This document shows, one piece after another, positions 7,541 through 15,086 of a stretch of 64,000 nt of DNA. Position numbers and translations under genes: made by a program. Under the pieces are notes generated by a model. That model was not told the origin of the DNA and searched no databases. It saw only the letters and a list, made by a program, of their open reading frames with translations. How positions within the stretch are numbered: position 1 is the stretch's first letter; each line of letters starts with the position of its first letter. The DNA is taken from assembly GCA_024398135.1 (NCBI GenBank), contig CP073750.1:3472001-3536000 (forward strand), given 5' to 3'. This DNA is from a bacterium SCSIO 12643 (lineage in GTDB: Bacteria > Bacteroidota > Bacteroidia > Flavobacteriales_G > Salibacteraceae).

Positions 7541-8098
7541 ATGAGAAAAATTGTTATTATTAATCGCGCTCCTGAGTGGAATATGCGGATGGCTTCAGAA
7601 GCATTTACTGCAGGTTTTTTTGCACGTCTGGGTTATAAAATATCTAAGCCACATGGCATAGAGGACTCCCATTACAATTTCAAAATCACCTTAGATGAAA
7701 ATGAAATTAACGTTGCTGTAAAAGGAAGTCAGGATGGTTTGTGGCGACTTACACAAGATTATGTGACTCGCGGTAAACGAGATTATATTAAAGCTGCAGA
7801 GCGTTGGTTTTCCAGATTTGGACCACATACTATATTTAGTCTGGTACAGTTCAAGGATGTGGAAAAACTGGATGCACCACGGATATATCTGGCAACTCCT
7901 AAAGAAATATTTGAACGTCTCAAAAACTCATCATCCGGTAAAGGTGGTTGTAACCTATATGAGAATAAAGTATGGGTGAAGAAGGCCTCAGGATATGGAA
8001 CTACAGATAAGGTTCCGGAAAACTGGATGATGACTGAGAGTAGGATTAAAAGTTTATGTAAATCTGCTTCGTTATTATTAGAAAAACAAAACGCATAA
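7541..8098 (+). CDS. Unknown protein, possibly a degenerate PD-(D/E)XK-fold nuclease
   Basis: 185 aa, cytoplasmic. Residues 18-70 follow the shape of restriction-endonuclease-like folds: a helix and G-Y (FTAGFFARLGYKI), a loop with Asp42, then a strand ending in VAVKGSQDGLW with Lys61. In active enzymes the residue two before the Lys is D/E; here it is Ala59, so catalysis is uncertain. Later there is a second block with RIYLATPKEIFERL and a conserved-looking YGTTDKVPENW. I do not recognise a named family. The gene follows the hydrolase by 86 nt, a gap that holds small inverted repeats (GTCTAT/ATAGAC at 7462-7475), and ends the orphan module. Confidence 0.65.
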   Translation: MRKIVIINRAPEWNMRMASEAFTAGFFARLGYKISKPHGIEDSHYNFKITLDENEINVAVKGSQDGLWRLTQDYVTRGKRDYIKAAERWFSRFGPHTIFSLVQFKDVEKLDAPRIYLATPKEIFERLKNSSSGKGGCNLYENKVWVKKASGYGTTDKVPENWMMTESRIKSLCKSASLLLEKQNA

Positions 8099-8187
8099 TA
8101 CCAATTTAAAGGTATTTGAAAATGATCAATTAACTTCTAATATTGGGATTTCGTGAAAGGAACAATAATCAACCAATATCAAACCAG

Positions 8188-8859
8188 ATGAAGTTATCTG
8201 AATTTACCGAAGAAGATTTAAAAGAATTAGCTAAACAATTAAGCCAGCCTACTGGAGATATTGGTGTGAAGGTAGCCAATACCATGAATGAAACCAATAT
8301 ATCCATGACATTAAATGCGATAGGTCATTTGGATGTACAAAAAGGCATGCAGGTTTTGGAGATTGGTCATGGAAATTGTCGACATTTGCCCGAAGTGCTT
8401 AACCAGGCAGAAGCAATCCGATATTTTGGATTGGAAATATCGGATTTAATGTATGCCGAAGCTCAGGAAATCAACATCCAATTTATAAAACAAGGGAAAG
8501 CGGAATATCATTTATACGATGGGCAAACGATTCCTTTTGAATCGGATACTTTCCAAAGAATATTCTCAGTGAATACGATATACTTTTGGCAGAACCCAGT
8601 GGCTTTCTTTAAAGAAATATATAGAGTATTAAAACTCGAAGGTAAGGTCTGCATTTGCTTTGTCCATAAAGAATCAATGAAGACGTTACCGTTTACCAAA
8701 TGGGGGTTCGAGTTTTATGATCAGGACAAAATCAAAAATCTAATTGACCAAACGCAATTTGAGATTGAAGCGATTCCAGGTTTTGAAGAACAAGTAACTT
8801 CAAAAGTTGGTGAAAAGGTAAGTCGTAGATTTAATACTTTGATCTTAAGAAAGCGTTAG
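8188..8859 (+). CDS. Class I SAM-dependent methyltransferase
   Basis: 223 aa from ATG 8188; a TTG 45 nt upstream would only add a poorly folded tail. Motif I is VLEIGHGNCRHLP, motif II has the acidic residue in YFGLEIS, and later LYDGQTIPFESDTF and FKEIYRVLKLEGKVCICF correspond to motifs III-IV and the post-motif of Methyltransf_11 small-molecule enzymes. The second Gly of the usual GxGxG is present as G-H-G. Substrate unknown. The stop codon TAG overlaps the stop codon of the convergent gene by sharing the bases TTAG at 8856-8859. Confidence 0.88.
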   Translation: MKLSEFTEEDLKELAKQLSQPTGDIGVKVANTMNETNISMTLNAIGHLDVQKGMQVLEIGHGNCRHLPEVLNQAEAIRYFGLEISDLMYAEAQEINIQFIKQGKAEYHLYDGQTIPFESDTFQRIFSVNTIYFWQNPVAFFKEIYRVLKLEGKVCICFVHKESMKTLPFTKWGFEFYDQDKIKNLIDQTQFEIEAIPGFEEQVTSKVGEKVSRRFNTLILRKR

Positions 8860-9860
8860 ATCATAATTTTCCAAAAGTTGCCGTATTTCTGGGGGACTTT
8901 TTCGATAACCCCATTTGAAACCAGTACTTCTAAGTTTTTTTCAGTTTCATGATCAGATTGAGACAATACAAAAGCAATTTCCCTTGTAGCCATATAACTA
9001 TATTTCTTCAATAGTTCCAGTTCGTTTAATTTGATTTTTTTAGGTTCAATGGTCTCTCCATAAACTTTTTCAAGTGCAGTGATGTAATTTTCGTAAGACG
9101 ACATGCCTGAAATTTTGAGCCCGTTCCCTGTTTCATCAACAAAAATAAATGTTGGAAAACCACGTACACCAAGGTTTCTACCATCCTGAATTTCGGTATA
9201 AAAGGCCTGTGCTGTTAATGGATTATGATAATCCTGTAAAAATTGTGTAGAATCCCCACCACAATCGGTTACAGCTTTAATGAGGTGTACTTCTTTGGTG
9301 ATATTTTTTTTCTCTAGAAAAACCATTTCACGTATTCTTCTTAAAAATTGTAAAGCCAATACATCACTTTGTTTTTGCATGGCTTTTACGGCAATGGACG
9401 GAGGATAAGAAGAGGATAGAGGATCTTGTAACCAAACATCACCGTCAATACTCATTCCCGAGTTTTGACCTACTTCGTCCCAGTGATGCGATACATCCGA
9501 TGGTTTGGATATACCATTTGCTTTATCTGCAAAGCCTTCCCATCCTGGTAATAAACCTCCCATTTTATAGTCAACCTTTACAAAGTCACCATATTCTAAT
9601 TTGAACTTCTTTAATGCTGGTTCGATAGCCCAACAGGCAGAGCAAATAGGATCAGTGTAATAGATCAGAGTTACTTTCTTTGTTTGCGGAATTTGAATTT
9701 CTTCTACGTGATTTTCAACTACGGTATCACAGGTACCTGTTTCTACATCACAGCTGTAAGATTTAGATTGATTTGTCATAGATTTAGTATTTGTTATCGT
9801 GGTATTACAAGCGCTATTAAACGTGAGTAGTAGGAGTACATAAATCCGAAAAATGTTCAT
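8856..9860 (-). CDS. Lipoprotein DsbA-family thiol-disulfide oxidoreductase (FrnE/SpxH-like)
   Basis: 334 aa. An N-terminal hydrophobic stretch ends in FNSAC, a lipobox with Cys18, so the mature protein should be a periplasmic or outer-membrane lipoprotein. The thioredoxin core starts near residue 62, with YYTDPICSACWAIEP carrying the active-site C74-S-A-C77; GVRGFPTFIFV supplies the cis-Pro loop. DPxCxxCWAIEP is the motif of the FrnE/YjbH (SpxH) branch of DsbA proteins, which are normally cytoplasmic, so an exported version is unusual. About 70 C-terminal residues beyond the fold look like a small helical (winged-helix-like) add-on. It is divergent from an HxlR regulator, whose family senses redox stress, which fits a thiol-stress role. 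Confidence 0.85.
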   Translation of the reverse strand: MNIFRIYVLLLLTFNSACNTTITNTKSMTNQSKSYSCDVETGTCDTVVENHVEEIQIPQTKKVTLIYYTDPICSACWAIEPALKKFKLEYGDFVKVDYKMGGLLPGWEGFADKANGISKPSDVSHHWDEVGQNSGMSIDGDVWLQDPLSSSYPPSIAVKAMQKQSDVLALQFLRRIREMVFLEKKNITKEVHLIKAVTDCGGDSTQFLQDYHNPLTAQAFYTEIQDGRNLGVRGFPTFIFVDETGNGLKISGMSSYENYITALEKVYGETIEPKKIKLNELELLKKYSYMATREIAFVLSQSDHETEKNLEVLVSNGVIEKVPQKYGNFWKIMI

Positions 9861-9943
9861 CTATACATGTTTGTTACAAAACAATAATTTAGGTTTGTTT
9901 TATACAAGTAGTCATTTTTTTTAATCCTTAGGTCATTAAATCA

Positions 9944-9951
9944 TACTTTTG
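9944..9951 (+). promoter_or_regulatory. -7 promoter element of the HxlR regulator gene
   Basis: TACTTTTG matches TAnnTTTG and lies 27 nt before the ATG at 9979. No good TTG element is visible 19-22 nt upstream. The short divergent spacer (9861-9978) must also hold the promoter of the minus-strand lipoprotein gene, where I see no clear element. Confidence 0.5.
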
Positions 9952-9978
9952 TTGTTTTTCAAATAAATATAAGCTAAA

Positions 9979-10296
9979 ATGATTAAAAATAAATGTCCAA
10001 TGCGTGAAATTCTTAAGGTGATAGGTGGAAAATGGAAACCACTTATTCTTCAGGAATTGAATGGAGATATCAAGCGTTTTGGAGAATTTCAAAGGTCGAT
10101 CCCGGAGATCACCAAGCAAATGCTCACCAAAAGTTTACGTGAGCTGGAAAGTGAGGGGATTGTGCATAGAAAAGTATATCCGGTGGTTCCACCGAAGGTA
10201 GAATACTCGTTAACAGAATCAGGCAAGTCATTAATTCCAATTTTAGAATTGATGGCTACATGGGGGCAGGATAGATTGTCTCAAAAATCAAATTAG
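9979..10296 (+). CDS. HxlR-family winged-helix transcriptional regulator
   Basis: 105 aa, typical length. The opening KCPMREILKVIGGKWKPLIL is the family hallmark; Cys6 in the C-P motif corresponds to the redox-sensing cysteine of YodB/HypR-type members that sense quinones, diamide or hypochlorite. RFGEFQRSIPEITKQMLTKS is the recognition region and VPPKVEYSLTESGKSLIPIL the wing. It stands head to head with a DsbA-like lipoprotein and 26 nt before an NTF2-like gene, the arrangement expected for local control of both. Cytoplasmic DNA-binding protein. Confidence 0.93.
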   Translation: MIKNKCPMREILKVIGGKWKPLILQELNGDIKRFGEFQRSIPEITKQMLTKSLRELESEGIVHRKVYPVVPPKVEYSLTESGKSLIPILELMATWGQDRLSQKSN

Positions 10297-10322
10297 ATAA
10301 ACAGATTAGAATTAAAGAAACG

Positions 10323-10718
10323 ATGGAGAATCAAAACATTGAAATAATAAAGGATTTATATAAACATTTTGCGGCAGGAAATGGAGCAGAAATAGCCGCT
10401 ATATTCGCTGAGAATATTGAATGGGTTCAAATGAAGGGCTTTCCGGGAGGAGGTCATTTTATTGGATTTAATGATATTGCAAATAATGTATTTAAGGGTT
10501 TTGGAAAAAACTGGACGGATTGGAAAGCATCAGTAGATGAGTTTGTTGATGCAGGAGCAGATGTATTTGTATTTGGTAAATATTCGGGAACATATAAGGA
10601 TACTGGTAAATTTATGGAAGCTGAATTCGTTCATCGATATACCCTCATGGACGGGAAAGTGGAAAGGTTTAAGCAATATACTGATACAAAATTGGTTGCA
10701 GACGCAGTAAGCAGTTAA
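10323..10718 (+). CDS. NTF2/SnoaL-like protein
   Basis: 131 aa. The first helix plus strand (IEIIKDLYKHFAAGNGAEIA, then AEN-IEWV) and the following GGHFIGFNDIANNVF and FVHRYTLMDGKVERFKQYTD follow the cone-shaped NTF2/SnoaL fold, which serves as small isomerase, hydrolase or ligand-binding proteins. There is no signal peptide. It is 26 nt downstream of the HxlR gene, probably the same transcript, so it may help detoxify the compound that HxlR senses. The exact activity is not readable. Confidence 0.85.
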   Translation: MENQNIEIIKDLYKHFAAGNGAEIAAIFAENIEWVQMKGFPGGGHFIGFNDIANNVFKGFGKNWTDWKASVDEFVDAGADVFVFGKYSGTYKDTGKFMEAEFVHRYTLMDGKVERFKQYTDTKLVADAVSS

Positions 10719-10869
10719 AAACAGGTATTTTCCTATTGGTTTAAAAACAGGTAAATTTTCGCTTACCGGGTGTCGAAATCATAAATAAATTGCATGTCAT
10801 AATCAAAGTGATTGATATTTTCTAAGAATCTAAAAGCAGGAGTGAGCTATTTACATATTGGAAATTAAA

Positions 10870-11385
10870 ATGATAGAATTACAAGAATTTACACCCTTAG
10901 ATTTTGACACTTTTATATCCTGGATTAATAACGAGAAAGAGTTGTTTCAATTTGCCGGACCTATTTTTACTTTTCCATTGACGAGAGAACAATTAGAGAA
11001 TTATCTGAAGATGGATGATTTGGTTCCTTTTAAAGTGGTATGGAAAGAAACGAATGAAGTTATAGGGCATTGCGAATTAAACTATCAGAAAGGACATTAT
11101 AGGTTATCCAGAATTTTGATCGGTGATAAATCGTTTAGGGGGCAAAAAATCGGTGAGCAAATTGTGTTTAAAATGGCCGAGAAGTTTTTTGATGACCCAA
11201 AAGTCGATAAGGTTGATTTAAATGTTTTTGATTGGAATTTAGCAGCCATTAAATGTTATGAAAATGCGGGGTTTAAGATAAACCCGTTTTATATACGAAC
11301 GATGCGTGTGACAGGAGATACGTGGGTTAGACTCAATATGGATCTTACTAGAGAAAGATGGAATTCATTAAAAAGCAATTCTTAA
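10870..11385 (+). CDS. GNAT-family N-acetyltransferase
   Basis: 171 aa from ATG 10870; a TTG at 10858 in the same frame is less likely. The acetyl-CoA loop is RILIGDKSFRGQKIGEQIV (R-G-x-K-I-G for the Q/R-x-x-G-x-G/A motif A), followed by DLNVFDWNLAAIKCYENAGF, the usual motif-B end of RimJ-like enzymes. Acceptor unknown. The stop codon lies 1 nt from the stop of the convergent hydrolase gene, so no terminator separates them. Confidence 0.9.
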   Translation: MIELQEFTPLDFDTFISWINNEKELFQFAGPIFTFPLTREQLENYLKMDDLVPFKVVWKETNEVIGHCELNYQKGHYRLSRILIGDKSFRGQKIGEQIVFKMAEKFFDDPKVDKVDLNVFDWNLAAIKCYENAGFKINPFYIRTMRVTGDTWVRLNMDLTRERWNSLKSNS

Positions 11386-11386
11386 A

Positions 11387-12340
11387 TTAGAGCGTATCCA
11401 ACCAGTTTGAAATAGCTTTAAAACTTTCTTCAGGTTGTTCCACCCATGGGAAATGACCAGATTTAGGAAGTAATACTAAAGTCGAGTTTGGTAATTGAGC
11501 ATCTAGCTTTTTTGCAAGCTTAGGAGGATTGTTGGAATCAAATTCACCCTGTAATATAAATGTTGGACATTGAATTTCGTGATAGCGGTTTTGATAGGAA
11601 TGAACTCTGTCAAATAACTTTTGGCGTTCCTCTGATGTTGAAAATGGCGATTGACCATTTATAGTTTTACGTCTGCCAGTTTGAGAAATAAGGTTATAAA
11701 TGGGAATGACCTTTTGCGCACTAGCGGAATCATAACACCACCATTTTATAGGGGCATATGTTAAATCACGACCATTAGAATCCGTTAGAGTTTGAAACTC
11801 GATACGATATTCCCAATCATTAACAACCTGATTAAACCACTGGTTTTGACGTCTTGTATTTTCAAATTCTCGCAGTTCATATAGTTCAGACGGGTTCTGT
11901 TCAACAAAATGAGTACCGCTCAGGATCAATCCTTGAATATGTCCCGGGTATTCAATGGCATATTCCATGGCAATTTCGCTTTGATCAGAGTGTCCAAAAA
12001 TCCATATTTTATCTAATTCAAGGTGCTGTCTAAGTAGGTCAATTTCTTGAATCAAATGATCATATTCATAGTCAGTAACGTGCTTTGGTGCTTCAGATTT
12101 ACCGGTTCCTCGCGGGTCATAATATATCATGGTAAATTGATCTTCTAATTCAGAGAGCGTTTTTTCGTATCCGATTTTACCCGAGTTTAAATGTCCGACA
12201 AACATGGCCGGACCGATACCTTTAATTACGTAGTGAATATCTAAAGAATCAATTTGGGTATGGAAGTTTCCCGATTGAAGTAAGGGATCATTGTTACAAG
12301 CATATATTCCCAACAAGAGTAATAAATAGTAAAATTTCAT
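11387..12340 (-). CDS. Lipoprotein alpha/beta-hydrolase, proline-iminopeptidase-like
   Basis: 317 aa. LLLLLGIYAC is a lipoprotein signal with the lipobox Cys near residue 15, so the enzyme is probably anchored to the envelope. Fold markers: MIYYDPRGTGKSEAP (the oxyanion-side YDxRGxGxS of prolyl iminopeptidases), IWIFGHSDQSEIAMEYA with the nucleophile Ser in G-H-S-D-Q (the last Gly of GxSxG is Gln), the acid in LQGEFDSNNPP and the His in PKSGHFPWVEQPE. The Gln after the nucleophile elbow is unusual but not disabling. Substrate unknown; an aminopeptidase or esterase. Confidence 0.88.
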   Translation of the reverse strand: MKFYYLLLLLGIYACNNDPLLQSGNFHTQIDSLDIHYVIKGIGPAMFVGHLNSGKIGYEKTLSELEDQFTMIYYDPRGTGKSEAPKHVTDYEYDHLIQEIDLLRQHLELDKIWIFGHSDQSEIAMEYAIEYPGHIQGLILSGTHFVEQNPSELYELREFENTRRQNQWFNQVVNDWEYRIEFQTLTDSNGRDLTYAPIKWWCYDSASAQKVIPIYNLISQTGRRKTINGQSPFSTSEERQKLFDRVHSYQNRYHEIQCPTFILQGEFDSNNPPKLAKKLDAQLPNSTLVLLPKSGHFPWVEQPEESFKAISNWLDTL

Positions 12341-12698
12341 TGCGTAAGATCTGGAGTTACGAATTAAATAAAATCACAGGTTAAGCAAAAAAAATCGCTG
12401 GATTCAAATCTTAAATTTTACTAATTCTAGAAGTGTTTTTGATGAGCTAGTTGTAAGTATTTGGAATTTAGAGTCTAAATTCTCCGAATAGATGTTTTAT
12501 TCCGTAATTCTTAAAATAGAAAATACGTGTTTATACGGATACCAAAAGTCACTTTTAGATTTTAGATTGCGAACCATAATTACTTATGTGTGATGCCAAT
12601 TGACATTGGTTAGTTGGTGATTTAAGGCTGCCATTTCGTTTATCCTGCTCTTGTGTTCACAGATGGAGACGAAGGATGAAATTTGAAATAGTAGAATC
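12341..12698. other. Non-coding stretch holding box copy C and a small-RNA candidate
   Basis: About 400 nt between two minus-strand genes with no credible protein-coding frame on either strand. The part 12341-12520 shows nothing clear apart from the A+T-rich upstream region of the lipoprotein hydrolase. Box copy C lies at 12521-12547, and downstream of it a structured segment runs to a terminator at 12699-12740. Confidence 0.6.
12521..12547 (+). repeat. 27-nt regulatory box, copy C (diverged)
   Basis: Matches copies A and B at 23 of 27 positions; differences are at box positions 9, 14, 15 and 17, so the palindrome is AAATACGTGTTT here while the GATACCAAAA end is intact. No protein-coding gene follows in the + direction. 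Confidence 0.65.
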
Positions 12699-12740
12699 AA
12701 AACAAAGTGATGAATTGCCCCACATCACTTTGTTTTTTTT
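12548..12740 (+). ncRNA. Candidate small RNA between box C and a terminator
   Basis: The segment starts after a regulatory box that elsewhere precedes genes and ends at a strong + strand terminator with a run of eight T, although no + strand gene lies before it. Start codons inside open only frames of 5 to 8 codons, or one that runs through the terminator. An internal hairpin CCAAT-TGAC-ATTGG (12596-12609) is visible. Length would be roughly 150-190 nt. A decayed gene that left its promoter box and terminator is the alternative. Confidence 0.4.
12699..12740 (+). terminator. Bidirectional terminator before the SDR gene's 3' end
   Basis: A 14-bp perfect stem (12699-12712 with 12723-12736; core CAAAGTGATG) and a 10-nt loop. 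On the + strand it is followed by a run of eight T, on the minus strand only by four, so it fits a + strand transcript better but also serves the SDR gene that ends at 12745. Confidence 0.85.
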
Positions 12741-12744
12741 ATTT

Positions 12745-13476
12745 CTAAGGTTCTTGTCTTGTAGCTGCAATAACGATTTCTCTAATATTCACTCCCTGAG
12801 GTTGGTTGTATGCATACCACATGGTATCTGCAATATTTTGAGGAGAGAGTACACCTCCCATATCATCTTTCCATGATTTGTAATTGCTTTTGATATCATC
12901 TGAAGTTGTATGAGATAATAGTTCTGTTTCAACCGCTCCTGGTGCAATAGTTACCATTCTAATATTTGAAGAAGCAGCTTCTTCACGAGCGTTTTCTGTG
13001 ATGGCATGGACTCCAAATTTTGTCCCGCAATAAGCAGCATGATTTGGAAAGGTTTTACGACCAGCAATGGAACTGGTATTTATGATCGTTCCATGTTTTC
13101 TGTTTTTCATTTGAGGTAAAACTGCTTGCATTCCGTTTAAAACACCAATAATGTTGACATCAAACATGGTTTTCCATTCTTCGGGATTTTGATTGGCAAT
13201 GTCTCCCAAAAGCATCACACCCGCATTATTAATCATACAATCTACTGGGCCGAATTGTTCTTCGGCTTCTTTGATCGCTCGTTTTAATTCATCCATTTGT
13301 GTGACATCTACTTTTTTGCAAATGGTATTTGGGAGTTGAAGAGATTCGATTTTATCTATTCTTCTGGCCATAAGTAATAGAGGATGGCCGTTTTGAGAAA
13401 ATAATTGAGCTGTTGCAGCTCCAATTCCGGAACTTGCACCAGTGATGGCGATTAATGGTTTATGTTGCGTATCCAT
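12745..13476 (-). CDS. Short-chain dehydrogenase/reductase (classical SDR)
   Basis: 243 aa, the normal size. NAD(P) motif TGASSGIG at 12-19, NNAG near 83-86, catalytic Ser135/136, Tyr149 and Lys153 in AAYCGTKFG, and the PG pocket in APGAVETELL. It ends with a conserved NIREIVIAATRQEP-type tail seen in YdfG/serine-dehydrogenase-like SDRs, so a hydroxy-acid or 3-hydroxy substrate is possible. Basic residues (ARR) after beta2 favour NADP. It is divergent from a LysR gene whose product is the likely regulator, and is followed by a hairpin terminator. Confidence 0.93.
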   Translation of the reverse strand: MDTQHKPLIAITGASSGIGAATAQLFSQNGHPLLLMARRIDKIESLQLPNTICKKVDVTQMDELKRAIKEAEEQFGPVDCMINNAGVMLLGDIANQNPEEWKTMFDVNIIGVLNGMQAVLPQMKNRKHGTIINTSSIAGRKTFPNHAAYCGTKFGVHAITENAREEAASSNIRMVTIAPGAVETELLSHTTSDDIKSNYKSWKDDMGGVLSPQNIADTMWYAYNQPQGVNIREIVIAATRQEP

Positions 13477-13517
13477 AATTATTATTTTTGATAAAAGATT
13501 TGTAAGCTTTGATTTTA

Positions 13518-13542
13518 CAAAGTTAGATTACCATTTTATGGT
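13518..13542 (-). promoter_or_regulatory. SDR promoter with LysR-type inverted repeat
   Basis: On the minus strand TAACTTTG (13518-13525) matches TAnnTTTG, 42 nt before the SDR start codon. Five nt upstream of it lies the inverted repeat ACCAT-TTT-ATGGT (13530-13542), which sits between the -7 and -33 positions. The 107-nt divergent region between an SDR and a LysR gene is the usual place for a LysR binding site. Confidence 0.5.
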
Positions 13543-13583
13543 GGTGAAATACCAATTTTAAATGTTTATCATAATTAAAAATT

Positions 13584-14453
13584 ATGGATGTTAGATTGCT
13601 GAGATTTTTTATTGCGGTATATGAGCAGAAAAATTTAACCCGAGCCGCAGATATATGTTTTGTATCTCAACCCAATATTTCTAATGGGATTAAGCAGCTT
13701 GAAGCAGAATTAGGAAAAACATTGTTTGATCGGCATAAAAGAGGTGTTGGAATCAGGCCAGAAGCCCATTATTTGTATCCCATAGCCAGACGACTGGTAG
13801 GAGAGATGAACGGATTGTCGCAAATATTTGCCGAGTCCACATACAAAAACAAAGTGATTATTGGTGTCGCAGATAGTTTACCGCAAGAGCATAAGCAGCA
13901 GTTTTTTAGAAAAGCTTCAAAATTGTTAGATACGATTGAGTGGGATATCCAGCCCATTAGTAGAGAATGCGAAATGAATTTATTGGTAAGAGAGTGGAAG
14001 TATGCCGAAGATTTATTTCTTCCACTATGGAAAGAAGATTACGTATTGTGTATTCCGGACGGACACCATTTGTTAGGTAAAGAGGTTATTGAATTATCCG
14101 ATTTATCCAATGAACCATTTATTCATTGTCCACCTTGTGAAGCGCATCAGCAATGTTTATCCATTATCCAACCAGAAACAGGAGGATGGAATACCGTTGC
14201 TAATTGCGCCACAAAAACCGAAACATTGACCTGTTTAATGGCTGGATTGGGAATTACGTTTTTACCTGAAGGTTTTATTGATGGCTGGTATGGATTTGAG
14301 GTAAGACCATATAATGGACCAAGATATTTTCGCGAAGTAGGATTATCCTATCCAAGAAAAAGTTTGCGAAATACTGCGGTATCGGAATTAATCTCTTACT
14401 TTTCTAAAAATAAACTGAATAGCCAAAATTTTAGAAGCTTTGGAAATGGATAA
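13584..14453 (+). CDS. LysR-family transcriptional regulator
   Basis: 289 aa. Residues 1-60 are the LysR winged helix: MDVRLLRFFIAVYEQKNLTR, AADICFVSQPNISNGIKQLE, LGKTLFDRHKRGV. The rest is the two-lobed effector-binding domain. A cysteine-rich region, HCPPCEAHQQC and NCATKTETLTC at about 180-215, matches OxyR-like relatives with regulatory cysteines, but a redox role is only suggested. It is divergent from the SDR gene and overlaps the HD-hydrolase gene by 8 nt, so it may control both directions. Confidence 0.93.
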   Translation: MDVRLLRFFIAVYEQKNLTRAADICFVSQPNISNGIKQLEAELGKTLFDRHKRGVGIRPEAHYLYPIARRLVGEMNGLSQIFAESTYKNKVIIGVADSLPQEHKQQFFRKASKLLDTIEWDIQPISRECEMNLLVREWKYAEDLFLPLWKEDYVLCIPDGHHLLGKEVIELSDLSNEPFIHCPPCEAHQQCLSIIQPETGGWNTVANCATKTETLTCLMAGLGITFLPEGFIDGWYGFEVRPYNGPRYFREVGLSYPRKSLRNTAVSELISYFSKNKLNSQNFRSFGNG

Positions 14454-15078
14454 AACCATGAATTTAAAAGAAGTCTATATTCAACTTTGTTTAAACTATT
14501 TGAATGATAGGGATTTGATTAATCTGCAATGGACAAAAATTGAAAAGGCTTATACCGACTCCAAGAGATACTATCATGGATTAAGGCATATTGAACATAT
14601 TTGGATTGAATTAAATAAAGTGAAGGAGAATGTGAGGAATTGGAATGTGATTCTGTTTACCATGTTTTATCACGACATCGTGTATAAAGCACATAAGCAA
14701 AACAATGAAGAAGCCAGTGCTGAATTTGCTCAAAAGGTGATGCGAAAATTGTCTGTGGGTGAAGAAGATATAGATTTATGCTACCAGCAGATATTAGCCA
14801 CAAAATCACATATCAAAAGTACAGATTCCGATACGAATTATTTTGTAGATACGGATCTGGCAATACTTGGAAGTTCCGGGGAGATATATCAGAATTATAC
14901 TTTTCAGATTCGAAAAGAATATTCAATATATCCTGATATTTTATATAAACCAGGCAGAAGAAAAGTGATCCAACACTTTTTGAATCAGGAACAGATTTTT
15001 AAAACGGATTTTTTTAGAGATTTATATGAAAGTAAAGCGAGACAAAATCTGAGCAACGAATTAAATTCATTGAGTTGA
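14446..15078 (+). CDS. HD-superfamily metal-dependent phosphohydrolase (predicted)
   Basis: 210 aa. The motif series RYYHGLRHIEHIW, FTMFYHDIVYK and ATKSHIKST, then DTDLAILG, reproduces the H...HD...H...D metal ligands of the predicted metal-dependent HD phosphohydrolase family, which is about 200 aa long and whose natural substrate is unknown. The ATG at 14446 overlaps the LysR stop; ATG 14458 is an alternative with little effect on the protein. Translational coupling to the LysR gene is likely. Confidence 0.85.
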   Translation: MDKTMNLKEVYIQLCLNYLNDRDLINLQWTKIEKAYTDSKRYYHGLRHIEHIWIELNKVKENVRNWNVILFTMFYHDIVYKAHKQNNEEASAEFAQKVMRKLSVGEEDIDLCYQQILATKSHIKSTDSDTNYFVDTDLAILGSSGEIYQNYTFQIRKEYSIYPDILYKPGRRKVIQHFLNQEQIFKTDFFRDLYESKARQNLSNELNSLS

Positions 15079-15086
15079 AGAACAGT

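Noticed and set aside
12676-12876. 66-codon frame on the + strand
   Set aside because: It reads straight through the terminator at 12699-12740 and then antisense to the SDR gene, whose motifs are complete; no homology-like features.
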